Assembly: GCA_041619555.1 (NCBI GenBank)
Contig: JBFKDQ010000004.1
Span: forward strand, 1 to 64,000
DNA length: 64,000 bases
Direction: 5' to 3'
DNA from: Oceanococcus sp041619555
GTDB taxonomy: Bacteria > Pseudomonadota > Gammaproteobacteria > Nevskiales > Oceanococcaceae
The translations under genes and the position numbers were made by a program. This document shows, piece by piece, positions 17,199 through 26,330 of this stretch. The notes beneath the pieces are model-generated. The model ran no database searches. It was not told the DNA's origin and saw only the letters and a list, made by a program, of their open reading frames with translations. The first letter of the stretch is position 1. Each line of letters starts with the position of its first letter.

Positions 17199-18176
17199 AT
17201 GCCCAGGCCGAGCGTTTCGATCATCCTGCCAGCGTTGAACGAGGCCAGTTCCATCACCGAACTGATCCGGGAGATCAAACGCCTGCACCCTGACGCCGAA
17301 GTCATCGTCGTCAACGATGGATCGCAAGACAACACCAGCGAGGCCGCCGCCGCCGCAGGCGCGACGGTCATCAACCATCCGTATCGCTGCGGCAATGGCG
17401 CCGCGATCAAGAGCGGGGCCCGCCAAGCGCAGGGTGAGATACTGGTTTTTCTGGATGGCGATGGCCAGCATGACCCGGCCGACATCAGCCAACTGCTCAC
17501 GCGCATGGACGATGGATATGATCTGGCGATCGGCGCACGCCAGGGCCGCGCGGACCAGGCCAACTGGGCCCGGTGGTGTGGCAACCTGGCCTACAACAGA
17601 CTGGCCGCACTCCTCGTCGGCCACCCGGTAGACGACCTGACCAGCGGATTCCGCGCGGTTCGCCGCACTCTGTTTCTCTCCATCCTGGATCTGTTGCCGA
17701 ACGGATTTTCCTATCCGACGACCTCGACCATGGCCTTTTTCCGCGCCGGCCATCGCGTTGTGTTCGTCCCCATTTCCGTGCGCGAACGGACCGCCAACAC
17801 GAACAGCCATATCAGGCTGTTGCACGATGGCGCACGGTTTTTCACCATCATTTTCCGCGTCGCCACCCTGTATTCACCGCTGAAAGTCTTCGTGCCTGTC
17901 GCCGCGCTGCTGTTTCTCAGCGGCGGCGCGTACTACGCCTACACCTTCTTGACGGAAGGCCGCTTCACCAACATGGGCGTGCTGCTTCTGGTTTCGTCCA
18001 TTTTCGTATTCTTGATTGGGTTGCTTTCAGAACAGATTACGACACTGATTTACATGAATCTGAGGCACACCAGCCCAGCGCTGGCCGGCACGCCACCGAA
18101 GCACCAAACCGGCGACGTGACGGCACCCGCCTGCGACCCGCAGCCGTCAGACCCGGGCAACGCCGCCCGGACCTGA
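17199..18176 (+). CDS. Polyprenyl-phosphate glycosyltransferase (GT2, DPM/ArnC-like)
   Basis: Family 2 glycosyltransferase of 325 residues that probably loads a sugar onto undecaprenyl phosphate. The GT-A domain opens with SVSIILPALNEASSI, has VVNDGSQDNT and the metal-binding LDGDGQHDP (Asp86, Asp88). DLTSGFRA and an SYPTTSTM segment follow, as in dolichol-phosphate mannose synthase relatives. Two membrane helices near the C-terminus (about residues 230-255 and 265-290) anchor it, as in ArnC and GtrB. AGGA precedes the ATG. It follows the GT-C enzyme by 28 bases; such pairs commonly form donor synthase plus transferase. The last 30 residues are a low-complexity tail. Confidence 0.85.
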   Translation: MPRPSVSIILPALNEASSITELIREIKRLHPDAEVIVVNDGSQDNTSEAAAAAGATVINHPYRCGNGAAIKSGARQAQGEILVFLDGDGQHDPADISQLLTRMDDGYDLAIGARQGRADQANWARWCGNLAYNRLAALLVGHPVDDLTSGFRAVRRTLFLSILDLLPNGFSYPTTSTMAFFRAGHRVVFVPISVRERTANTNSHIRLLHDGARFFTIIFRVATLYSPLKVFVPVAALLFLSGGAYYAYTFLTEGRFTNMGVLLLVSSIFVFLIGLLSEQITTLIYMNLRHTSPALAGTPPKHQTGDVTAPACDPQPSDPGNAART

Positions 18177-18456
18177 CAGAAAGAATCGCCATTGATGCCC
18201 CCATCAGAACCGTATCAGACTGCCGCCGCGCAAAATCATTGCGCGCAGATGGATCACGCATGCCAAGTCTGATCCACGCCATGCCACCGCGTTCACGCCA
18301 GATCAGGCCGGAATCCACGCCGCTGCGCTCACGGTCACAGGCGTGGGTGACCGGAGCGGGCTTTGAGCAGGACGGCGCCGTTGAATTCACACCGGAATCC
18401 GGCCGGCCGCCTCGGCGCGTCGCCCCGGCACCCGTCGACCGGGGAGACGAAGCCAG
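18177..18456 (+). other. Non-coding gap in the glycan island with a nested inverted repeat
   Basis: About 280 bases with no gene that I can support. It contains a nested inverted repeat: ATCAGACT (18214-18221) pairs with AGTCTGAT (18266-18273). Inside it GCGCAA (18228-18233) pairs with TTGCGC (18239-18244) around a five-base loop. There is no T run, so it is not an ordinary terminator. It might be a leader or attenuation structure for the ABC transporter gene, or chance. Confidence 0.35.
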
Positions 18457-20226
18457 GTGAATTCCACCGCACAGACCCTGAAGCGTCTGTTGACAAAAGA
18501 CGAGCAATTCCAGTTTTTCGTGATCGTTGCGGTGGCGGTCGGCCTGGCGCTGTCTGAAGCCGCCGGCATCGCCTCCATCATTCCTTTTCTGTCGGTCATC
18601 ACCAATCCGGACACGATCCAGAACAACCCCTACCTGTCAGAGGCCTACCAGACCCTGCGCTTTACCAGCGAGGATGCTTTCCGGACGGCCACCGGCGCCT
18701 TTGCTGTTGCGGCCTTTGCGCTCGGAGCAATCTACAAGATTGCCGCCAATTACCTGGTAACCAAGTTCATTGCACGCCGCCGCCAGAGCCTGAGCCGGCG
18801 ACTGCTGCAGAGCTTTCTGCAACGCCCGTACAGTTATTTCCTGAGCCAGAACCCCGCGAACATCACGAAATCCATCATGTCGGAAGCGGAAATCGCGGTT
18901 TCCCGCTTCATCCGCCCTCTGGTCGACGCGCTTGCGAGTTCTCTGGTCGTTCTGGCACTGGTCATCCTGATCGTGGTCATCAACCCCAAAGCTGCCATGG
19001 CCATCGCGCTCTCCCTGGGCATGGCCTATTTGTTGATCTATGCGCTGCTGCGCGGCAGCATCGCCAGATCAGGGCAACTGCGCCTCGCCACCGACCGCGC
19101 GCGTTACAAGTCCGTCCAGGAAGTGATCGGCGGAATCAAGGAAATCAAGTTGCTGGGCACCGAGGCCAACTATCTCAAGCTCTTCGAGCAGACATCGGAA
19201 AAGCTGACCCAACTGGACGCGAAAGCCAATGTGCTGGCCTTTGTCCCGCGGTATACGCTGGAAACCGTGGCCATCGCCGTTCTCGTATTCATTGCCCTCT
19301 TGATGCAACCGGAAGGTGGTCCCTCGAGCGCCTTTCTGCCATCACTGGGCGCCTATGCGATTGCCGGCTTTCGCCTCTTGCCGGCCGTCCAGAAACTCTA
19401 TGCTTCGGCAGTCGAAATCCGGTACGGCAAGGCCGCAGCCCAGGCCGTTGCCGAAGAGCTTTCCAGGCTGCGCCAACCGCTCGCAGGAGATGCCCGTCCG
19501 CCACCGCCGAGCACATCAGCGCCCGCGCTGAAGATCCGTCTCGAAGACCTCAGCTTCACCTACCCTCAAAGCAAGAAGAAGGTCCTGCGTCACATCAATC
19601 TCACCATTCCCACCGGCGCGGTGCTCGGTCTGGCAGGCGACAGCGGCGCCGGAAAATCAACCCTGGTGGACATTATTCTGGGATTGTTGCCGGCTAGTGA
19701 AGGCCGGGTCATCATCGACGGCCAGGCCCTGACGGAAACCGTGATGAGGCGCTGGCACCAGCAGATCGGGTACGTCCCCCAGTCGATCTATCTCGCCGAC
19801 CAGACTGTCGCAACGAATATTGCCTTTTGTGAATCTTTGGAGGAAATCGATATGGATCAGGTGGTGCGCGCGGCCACCACCGCCCAGATACACAGCAGCA
19901 TTGTCGCCATGCCCGATGGCTACGACACGCGCATAGGAGACAGGGGCGTCAGATTGTCGGGCGGACAGCGCCAGCGCATCGGGATCGCCAGAGCGCTGTA
20001 CCGTCATCCTGAACTGCTGGTTCTGGATGAAGCCACCAACGCCATCGACACCGGAACCGAACGGCAATTGATGGACAGCATTCGCAGCACCTACCCTGAC
20101 CAGACTCTCATCCTCATCACCCACCGGCTCGATGGCCTGAAGGTGTGCGACACCATCGCCTGGCTCGAGGACGGCGTCATTTCCAGACAGGGCACCTACA
20201 CCGAACTTTTTGCCAACAATACCTAG
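18457..20226 (+). CDS. ABC transporter, fused permease and ATPase (PglK/MsbA-like)
   Basis: Half-transporter of 589 residues with an N-terminal six-helix membrane domain (about residues 20-330) and a C-terminal ATPase domain. The ATPase has Walker A GDSGAGKST, signature LSGGQRQRIG, Walker B LLVLDEAT and the H-loop LITHRLDG. A homodimer is expected. Within a polysaccharide locus the closest functional models are PglK, which flips lipid-linked oligosaccharides, and MsbA; flipping an undecaprenyl-linked glycan is inference. The start is GTG at 18457 with GGGGAG about ten bases upstream. It is preceded by a 280-base and followed by a 211-base gene-free gap. Confidence 0.87.
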   Translation: MNSTAQTLKRLLTKDEQFQFFVIVAVAVGLALSEAAGIASIIPFLSVITNPDTIQNNPYLSEAYQTLRFTSEDAFRTATGAFAVAAFALGAIYKIAANYLVTKFIARRRQSLSRRLLQSFLQRPYSYFLSQNPANITKSIMSEAEIAVSRFIRPLVDALASSLVVLALVILIVVINPKAAMAIALSLGMAYLLIYALLRGSIARSGQLRLATDRARYKSVQEVIGGIKEIKLLGTEANYLKLFEQTSEKLTQLDAKANVLAFVPRYTLETVAIAVLVFIALLMQPEGGPSSAFLPSLGAYAIAGFRLLPAVQKLYASAVEIRYGKAAAQAVAEELSRLRQPLAGDARPPPPSTSAPALKIRLEDLSFTYPQSKKKVLRHINLTIPTGAVLGLAGDSGAGKSTLVDIILGLLPASEGRVIIDGQALTETVMRRWHQQIGYVPQSIYLADQTVATNIAFCESLEEIDMDQVVRAATTAQIHSSIVAMPDGYDTRIGDRGVRLSGGQRQRIGIARALYRHPELLVLDEATNAIDTGTERQLMDSIRSTYPDQTLILITHRLDGLKVCDTIAWLEDGVISRQGTYTELFANNT

Positions 20227-20437
20227 ATGGACAACACCTCCGCACCATACCGGCAGCATCGACCGGCAACTGATTCCTGGCCAGCCAGGGTGCCATGGCC
20301 CTGTGCGCCTGCGAGACGCATCAGTTACGTGAACGGCCACCACATAAGAACGACCGACTGTGATGGACCTCTCCTGAACCGCATCGCTTACGCGGGGACT
20401 GGCCGCTCTCGCTGCCTCGCACATGGGCGAAACTAGT

Positions 20438-21277
20438 ATGAACACCATGGACTTGAGCGCCGCAGTTGAAACCGTGATCAAGCGCCGCCGGTCGACCCGG
20501 CGATTCGCCAGCACACCGCTAAAACGAGAGATCCTGCTGCGCCTCATTGAGGCCGGCATCTGGGCACCTAGCGGATCCAACTGGCAGAATCAGCGATTCC
20601 TGCTCATCGAGGAGAAATCGGAAATCGAGCGCCTGGGCAGGCTTCGATACGTCTGGCCATATCGCAACGCAGACCCGGATTCGCCAAGGCTGAGAGAGAA
20701 AAACCCGGCAGGCATCATCGGCATGGCCAGCGCGGTGATCGTGGTTTTCTCGGATGCATTCGAGAATGACCGCAGAAACCATGGCGAATACCACATCTGG
20801 CAATGCCTGGAGACACAGAACTGTGCGGCGGCGATCCAGAACATGCTACTGATGGCCACCAGCCTGAAACTGGCGAGTTGCTGGGTCTCCGCCTCAGCCG
20901 ACATGAATCACACCCGGCTCCTTTCCGGGCACTCATGGAGAGAGGCGCTGGCCGATTTCGACCTGCCTGAGCATTTCCGGATTCAGGGCCTAGTCCTGCT
21001 CGGAGAACCTGACAAGACCGATGCCGAAGGTTTTCCAAGAGGCGAGTCCAAACACGGCGCGACGGTCTGGCAAAGTACGCAGCGCAAGCCGCTGGAGCAG
21101 TACCTGATCGGCCGACGCCAAGCTCACCAACCGCTTGCGAAAGGGCCCGGCACCCTGGCGAAAAGCTGGTTGAAAATCGCATCCAGGCTGATCCGCCTCT
21201 TGCAGGTTTTGATTCGGCACCTGGATCGCAGCATTCAGACCATAGAAATCCGGCACATCCTGAGCCAGCGAAATTAG
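20438..21277 (+). CDS. Nitroreductase family flavoprotein in the glycan island
   Basis: FMN-dependent oxidoreductase of the nitroreductase fold, about 279 residues. The phosphate-binding start KRRRSTRRFAS is typical, followed by GIWAPSGSNWQNQRF. The middle part contains ETQNCAAAIQNMLLMATSLKL, a conserved helix region of the family, and GLVLLGEP. A basic C-terminal extension of about 60 residues is not part of the fold. The natural substrate is unknown. Nitroreductase-like genes recur in polysaccharide loci beside pyruvyl transferases, and this one is followed one base later by exactly such a gene. The start is ATG at 20438 or 20423 in the same frame; neither has a clear ribosome site. The 211 bases before it hold no recognisable gene. 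Confidence 0.82.
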   Translation: MNTMDLSAAVETVIKRRRSTRRFASTPLKREILLRLIEAGIWAPSGSNWQNQRFLLIEEKSEIERLGRLRYVWPYRNADPDSPRLREKNPAGIIGMASAVIVVFSDAFENDRRNHGEYHIWQCLETQNCAAAIQNMLLMATSLKLASCWVSASADMNHTRLLSGHSWREALADFDLPEHFRIQGLVLLGEPDKTDAEGFPRGESKHGATVWQSTQRKPLEQYLIGRRQAHQPLAKGPGTLAKSWLKIASRLIRLLQVLIRHLDRSIQTIEIRHILSQRN

Positions 21278-21278
21278 A

Positions 21279-22511
21279 ATGAATCCAAAAGAGGTTCGAA
21301 TCGCCATTGCCGGCAGCTTCGGATACATGGACATCGGGGACGAGGCCATGCTCACCGAAGACCTGCGATTTCTGAAGGAAGATCTCGAGATCCCCGCCAA
21401 ACAAATCTATTTGATCGGCCAGCAGCCGAATTACGTCGCCGAGTACCACAAGCACCCGATCACACGATGCTTCTCCTCTCAATGGATGGAGGCGAACTGG
21501 TGGCATCTGCGTCGCCAGAGACGGACGCTCCACCGTACGCGCCGACTGGCCAGACGGTTGCTCGGCCTGGACAACCCCGCGCATTACCCCGAACTCGATT
21601 CGACCCTGCGCGCCTGCCATGCCGCGCTGATCACCGGCGGCGGCACCATCAACACCCGGGACGAAGCGGGTTACAGCATTCGCCGCATGCACCGGTTGGT
21701 CGATCATTTCAAATCATGCGGCCTGCCGGTCTTCATGAGCGGCCAGACCATCGGGCCACTGGGAATCGACGCGGAGCATGATCAGCTCGCAAGAGAAATC
21801 CTGGCACAGGTGGACGTATTGACGGTCCGCGATCAAGATCATTCCAGGAATTGTCTGGAGCGCCTGGGCTGCAAGCCAAATGTCCTGCTGGAGACCTTTG
21901 ATGATGCCTACACGCTTGAGTACGCGTCCGCGCAATTGCCTGAGGACACCCTCGAGTTTCTCTCTCAGGACGTCACCATTGCGGTCAACACAACGGAGTA
22001 CACCGGCAATCTTCCTGAACAACAGGCTTTCATCGCGAAGCTCTGCGAACGGCTGATCGTGGATCGTAATCGGCAGATCGTCCTGATCAGCCACGCCCCG
22101 CAGGACCTGTTGAACCATCGCAAAATTCGCGAACGACTGACCGGCACATTACGGCAACGCGTCCATCTGCCGGACACGCGGCACTGGAGCGGATCCATGC
22201 TGAAACAGCTCATCTCACGCTGCGAGTTGGCGATTGGCGGACGCTACCACTTCATCGTCTTCGCGGGGACATCCAATACGCCGTTCGTAGGCATGTGCGG
22301 CAACGAATACTCTTTCATCAAGCAGCATGGTTTCGCGGCCGCACTGGAACTCGAGCACTTCATCCTCGATCCCGCGCAAAGCTGGAACGCCGACCTCCTC
22401 TGGTCGAAAATTGACCAGGCCTCTACGACGAGGCTCGACCTGGCGGACAGATTCTCCAGACCGTCCGCATCGATGAGACTGCTTGAGCAATGGCTGAAGG
22501 ACCTGCAATAG
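21279..22511 (+). CDS. Polysaccharide pyruvyl transferase family protein
   Basis: Enzyme of the CsaB/WcaK family, which adds a pyruvate ketal to sugars using phosphoenolpyruvate; 410 residues. Family features are the start AIAGSFGYMDIGDEAML (the GN-x-GDEA loop), ALITGGGTIN in the N-terminal half, and SRCELAIGGRYHFIVFA near the C-terminus. The last matches the conserved GxRxH motif with its Arg and His. Pyruvylation gives surface glycans a negative charge. The gene starts one base after the nitroreductase stop, so the two are probably translated together. About 350 gene-free bases follow. Confidence 0.86.
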   Translation: MNPKEVRIAIAGSFGYMDIGDEAMLTEDLRFLKEDLEIPAKQIYLIGQQPNYVAEYHKHPITRCFSSQWMEANWWHLRRQRRTLHRTRRLARRLLGLDNPAHYPELDSTLRACHAALITGGGTINTRDEAGYSIRRMHRLVDHFKSCGLPVFMSGQTIGPLGIDAEHDQLAREILAQVDVLTVRDQDHSRNCLERLGCKPNVLLETFDDAYTLEYASAQLPEDTLEFLSQDVTIAVNTTEYTGNLPEQQAFIAKLCERLIVDRNRQIVLISHAPQDLLNHRKIRERLTGTLRQRVHLPDTRHWSGSMLKQLISRCELAIGGRYHFIVFAGTSNTPFVGMCGNEYSFIKQHGFAAALELEHFILDPAQSWNADLLWSKIDQASTTRLDLADRFSRPSASMRLLEQWLKDLQ

Positions 22512-22863
22512 ACATGCTGAAGCCTCAGACGCCAATTCTCGATCAGGGCAGATCTCACGAGAACAGCGGTGAATGGAGGCTGGACATCGCCCAGCCGCAG
22601 GGCGAAGCCACAGCCGTTCAGTCCAGACCGGCTTTCGCACCGTTCGATCGATGTCGACCCACTGCCCTTGCGCCAATGACCGGCCGGCATGTGATGCAGA
22701 CTCCGGATCTACAGGACCACGGCCTTTTTGCAACTCGGTTTTCAGCCAAGCGAAAAATCAGTGTGCGTGAACCGGGGCCGCCTTCGTGGAAAAGTGACGC
22801 CAGGCTTCACACCCTCATCCTGACAGGCTCCACCACAAGCCGCTGCGTGTCTGGCCAGCAGCC
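22512..22863 (+). other. Gene-free gap within the glycan island
   Basis: About 350 bases without a supportable gene. An open frame (ATG at 22514 to 22867) runs through most of it, but its product has no recognisable pattern, a high share of Arg, Pro and Ser, and no ribosome site. No clear promoter or terminator was found. It may be a decayed gene or a recombination junction. Confidence 0.4.
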
Positions 22864-24225
22864 TTGATTGCAAGCACAAGCCTACGCCGTGGCATTGTCG
22901 GGCTCGTCGACTTCTGCATCCGCTTGATCGAGCATGCGTATCGGCTTTGCCCTGCGCTCCTGCCGCGGCCAATCATCTTGCTGGAGGGCGCGTTTGCCCA
23001 TCTTGGCTGGTTCGAAATGTCGCCCATGAAGCTACGGCGAGAATGCTATAGGCGCGGCCTGGTGGCACTTCAATATCGCATCGAATCCGAACCAGTCGCC
23101 GACCTTCCCGACCTCCCGCTAGAGGCCTGTCACCGCGGAGTACAGCTTTTTCCTGCAGTGAAATATCAGCTGTGCATGAGCCTGGAAATCACGCCAGACC
23201 AGTTCGACAGGACCAATGACAAGCACTGGGCTGAAGCCCAGTACTGGCTCGCCCATGCCAGGAATACAGCCGATCAGCTCGCGAAGTACCTGACGCATAC
23301 GAGACCCCGCGCGGTCATCACGATACAGGGCCACTTCATCGAAAGCGAAGTCGTCAGACAGCTCGCAACCCAGTTTTCGTATCAGGTCTATGTTCTGGAA
23401 AACTGCCTTTTTCCCCGCCGCATGCTTTGTGAAGCCGAATCCGGCCTGACGGTCAATCTCAATTCCAGCCTGATTTACTTCCATCGCCACCGCGCCTGCT
23501 TTCCCTCGGCCACCGAAAACATCCACTGGATGCGCTCTCAAATGCGCGCATTGGGCCACGATAAATTGATCGAACACCAATCACCAGGTCACGAATTCGC
23601 ATGGCCCATGGCGGGCAAGCGCCTGCTCTTCCTGGCGCAGTGCTTTACCGATGCCTCGGTTCTCTTCGGTCGACATGGCCAATTCTCCAGCACCGACATC
23701 GTGCAGGCTCTGCTCACCTATGCCACGGCAACGCAGGCCTGCCTGGTCGTCAAACTTCACCCCAAGGAAAACGAGGGCGAGAACCCCTTGCATCGTCCCT
23801 ACCGCCGCCTGACCGCACGTCGTCTCCGCAGTGCCGGACTCGTCCCGGATGATGCTTCGTCAACCTGCTACGAAATCGATGACAGCAATCGATACTCGAC
23901 GCAGAAACTCATGCAGGAGGCTGACGTGGTGATCACCATCAACTCCCAAGCCGGACTGGAAGCGCAGGCCTTGGGCAAGGAAGTGGTATTGCTTGGGAAT
24001 GCATTCTATTCAGGTCTGGGCACCTGCTGGAACATTCCAGATCCCGGCCTGCTGCCAGCCACTCTGGATGCCATTTTAGTCGACGGCAAGACGCGCATCG
24101 ATCGCGCGCTTTTCGCACAATTTCTCAGGGTCTATCACGAAATTTACTGCGTCGAGAAATCGCCGCGCCATCTTGCCGGCGCCATTCGGCAACGCTCCAG
24201 GACGCCCCTGCGCCACCGACCATGA
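22864..24225 (+). CDS. Capsule-type (KpsS/KpsC-like) glycosyltransferase
   Basis: About 453 residues, resembling the capsular polysaccharide synthesis family that includes KpsC and KpsS. The second half contains CLVVKLHPKENEGE, then TINSQAGLEAQALGKEV and LLGNAFYSGLG. This is the nucleotide-sugar binding pattern of the family (a lysine-His-Pro motif, then a Ser-x-x-x-Glu-Ala motif). KpsS and KpsC add Kdo to a lipid anchor; whether this protein uses Kdo cannot be told. The start is unclear: TTG at 22864 is the first possible start after an in-frame stop at 22795, and it has no ribosome site. The next in-frame ATG is about 50 codons later, inside a segment that looks conserved. The N-terminus may be misplaced. 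Confidence 0.7.
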   Translation: MIASTSLRRGIVGLVDFCIRLIEHAYRLCPALLPRPIILLEGAFAHLGWFEMSPMKLRRECYRRGLVALQYRIESEPVADLPDLPLEACHRGVQLFPAVKYQLCMSLEITPDQFDRTNDKHWAEAQYWLAHARNTADQLAKYLTHTRPRAVITIQGHFIESEVVRQLATQFSYQVYVLENCLFPRRMLCEAESGLTVNLNSSLIYFHRHRACFPSATENIHWMRSQMRALGHDKLIEHQSPGHEFAWPMAGKRLLFLAQCFTDASVLFGRHGQFSSTDIVQALLTYATATQACLVVKLHPKENEGENPLHRPYRRLTARRLRSAGLVPDDASSTCYEIDDSNRYSTQKLMQEADVVITINSQAGLEAQALGKEVVLLGNAFYSGLGTCWNIPDPGLLPATLDAILVDGKTRIDRALFAQFLRVYHEIYCVEKSPRHLAGAIRQRSRTPLRHRP

Positions 24226-24277
24226 TTGAACTGCCGGCCTGCGACTTGCGCTGCGGCATCCGGCAATACTGCACGCC

Positions 24278-25159
24278 TCAGGTTCTTCCATTGGACACGG
24301 CGTAGCGACCTAGAAAGTAGCCCCACGCACGGATGCACACACAGAGAAACTCCCGGCCACTTCTGAGCAAGCTGATCCTTTTTTTCGAATGGGCAATCAG
24401 ACCCGTTTCGGACTTCACGTCATAAAGACGCGAAAGCTTGCCTGCAGAAAGACCGATCTGATAGCAGCGCTGCAGCGCACCACGCAGTGAGGTGTACGTC
24501 GTGTTCAGCGAATGGTGTACAACCGCGTTGGCCACATAGTGGCGGCAAGGCTTGCCGGGCGGACAGATTTGCGCGAGAAATGCCGTTTCATCGCCAACCG
24601 GTAGCATCTGACCAGGACCGATGTCAGGCAGCCAGCGTGCTCCGACCCGCTCCACTGCTTCACGGCGCACCGCCATGTTCGAACCAATCGGATAATGAAA
24701 ATGGCCATAAATGACCGGAACAGGCCCGAGGTCGTGCTCGCACAACAGGCCTTCGCGTAGATTGTAGGATCGTTCTATCCAATCCGGCCCGCGCGCCGTC
24801 GAAACCGTTCTGCCACCGAAGACCGGGATGTGTGGGTGATCATTCGCATAAGACACGAAGGCATCAATCCAGCCAGGACTCGGCTGAATGTCATCGTCGG
24901 TAAACACAAGCAGATCGCCGCCCGCATGTTCCAGCGCAAGATTCAGCGAATTGCCTTTGCCTGGCACCGGATTGACCAGGGTTTTGGCCGGCAGCGCGGC
25001 ACGAGCGCGTGCCAGGGCTTCGCTCTCCACAAAACCCGCACAGTTATAAACGACGATCAACTCCCAGGCAGCAAGCACTGGATGCGCCGCCAGGCCGGCA
25101 TAAAACTCCAGCATCGTGTCCTGAGTCCCGCGGGTCGCCACACATACACTTACTTTCAC
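24278..25159 (-). CDS. Family 2 glycosyltransferase
   Basis: GT-A fold glycosyltransferase of 293 residues. It begins VKVSVCVATRGTQDTM, followed by GKGNSLNLALEHAGGDLLVF and the metal-binding TDDDIQPSPGW. GSNMAVRREAVERVG and GDETAFLAQI form the acceptor side with a catalytic acidic residue. The C-terminal 80 residues are basic and helical, probably membrane-associated. The start is GTG at 25159, with AGGA seven bases upstream; a longer frame to 25306 would overlap the preceding gene. It is convergent to the capsule-type gene and downstream of a GT4 enzyme on the same strand (14-base gap). Donor and acceptor are unknown. Confidence 0.86.
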   Translation of the reverse strand: MKVSVCVATRGTQDTMLEFYAGLAAHPVLAAWELIVVYNCAGFVESEALARARAALPAKTLVNPVPGKGNSLNLALEHAGGDLLVFTDDDIQPSPGWIDAFVSYANDHPHIPVFGGRTVSTARGPDWIERSYNLREGLLCEHDLGPVPVIYGHFHYPIGSNMAVRREAVERVGARWLPDIGPGQMLPVGDETAFLAQICPPGKPCRHYVANAVVHHSLNTTYTSLRGALQRCYQIGLSAGKLSRLYDVKSETGLIAHSKKRISLLRSGREFLCVCIRAWGYFLGRYAVSNGRT

Positions 25160-25172
25160 ATTGCCATCCTGG

Positions 25173-26246
25173 TCAGCCAGATTGCCTTGATTGCAGGCCT
25201 GATGCCGCGTCTTGCGACGCGACCATGGGGCCGAGTACCTGTTGATAAATTCTTCGGTGCGCCTGAACCATGCGTGCGGTACTGAACCGCAATCGGGCGT
25301 GCTCAATGGCCTGCTTGCTCAGCTCTGGCCATACGCTACCCGGCGCTGCCAATTGCTGCAGTCGTGCCGCGAATGCCTCGGCTCTGTTCGTTTCGCACAG
25401 AAAACCGGTTTCGTCATGAAGGACCACTTCCGGAAGGGACGAATTATCGCTGGCAACCACCGGCAAACCCGATGCCTGCGCCTCCAAAGCGACCAGACCA
25501 AAGCCTTCGAGTCTGGTGGGAAAGATCAATGCATCAACTGCCTGATAGACCGTTTCCATTTCCGCCTTGGTCTGCCTTGCCCCCAGCCAGCGACTGTTGA
25601 TCGGTAACGCATCACGATCCGGCCGCTTGCGCTGAGCGGAAACGATCCACAACTCGAACCCAGCCCCCAGTTGGCGCATGATCGGCCCCAGCAATTCCAC
25701 GCCTTTTCGGCGACTCCAACTGCCGACATACAGAATCCGAAAAGGCCGATGGGGCCGCTGCCGCGGCGCCAGGCCGGCGCGATTGGCGGGCGTCAGCCCA
25801 TGATGGACAACTTCAGCCTCGCAGCCGAAAACCTGATTCACCATACGCGCCGTATAGGCGCTGACGGCAATCAACTTGCGTGCCTGACTAAAAGCCCTTC
25901 TCTCGATGGGCCGCACCCAGAAACGATGGTAAAGGCTCTGCGGCAGGCTCTTGTAAGCGGCCAGAGCCGGATCGTGAACGCAAAGATGGGCGGTGACCAC
26001 ACAAGGCAGACCGATCGGCCAGAACTTCGAATGCAACCAGGAATTCACATGCACGATATTGGCCCAGGGCGGCGCTGATGGCGGCCGGACTGACCATGGA
26101 GCAAATTCCGCACGCGCCGGCAACCAGGTGATTTCAGCCCTCAGGCCGGCCGCTTTCAAGTCCGTCACCAGTCTTTGCGTGAAGACATCCGTTCCAGTAT
26201 GCGTGCGTACCGCCGGGAACCAGACTGCAGGTTTGTCTGGCTTCAT
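25173..26246 (-). CDS. Family 4 glycosyltransferase, first of two
   Basis: GT-B fold retaining glycosyltransferase of 357 residues. The N-terminal domain (VWFPAVRTHTGTDVFTQRL) is followed by the family 4 C-terminal domain with FRILYVGSWSRRKGVELL. The nucleotide-sugar site is RLEGFGLVALEAQASG, carrying the E-x7-E motif. The start ATG at 26246 (MKPDKPAVWF) fits the fold; the frame extends further upstream without similarity. It likely forms a transcription unit with the family 2 enzyme that follows and perhaps with the second GT4 gene 160 bases upstream. The sugar is unknown. Confidence 0.86.
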   Translation of the reverse strand: MKPDKPAVWFPAVRTHTGTDVFTQRLVTDLKAAGLRAEITWLPARAEFAPWSVRPPSAPPWANIVHVNSWLHSKFWPIGLPCVVTAHLCVHDPALAAYKSLPQSLYHRFWVRPIERRAFSQARKLIAVSAYTARMVNQVFGCEAEVVHHGLTPANRAGLAPRQRPHRPFRILYVGSWSRRKGVELLGPIMRQLGAGFELWIVSAQRKRPDRDALPINSRWLGARQTKAEMETVYQAVDALIFPTRLEGFGLVALEAQASGLPVVASDNSSLPEVVLHDETGFLCETNRAEAFAARLQQLAAPGSVWPELSKQAIEHARLRFSTARMVQAHRRIYQQVLGPMVASQDAASGLQSRQSG

Positions 26247-26330
26247 GTGCTTTTCATCCGGAATTCTGGGCTTTTCTTGCGTAGGCGGCAACACGGAGCC
26301 CCTCACCACCAGACCATAGGGACTCAAGGC

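Noticed and set aside
20227..20436. Small frame of 69 codons after the ABC transporter
   Set aside because: No ribosome site beyond the stop-adjacent ATG, no hydrophobic or domain pattern, and rich in Arg and Pro.
22514..22867. Frame of about 118 codons between the pyruvyl transferase and the capsule-type gene
   Set aside because: No recognisable pattern and no ribosome site; treated as a gene-free gap.
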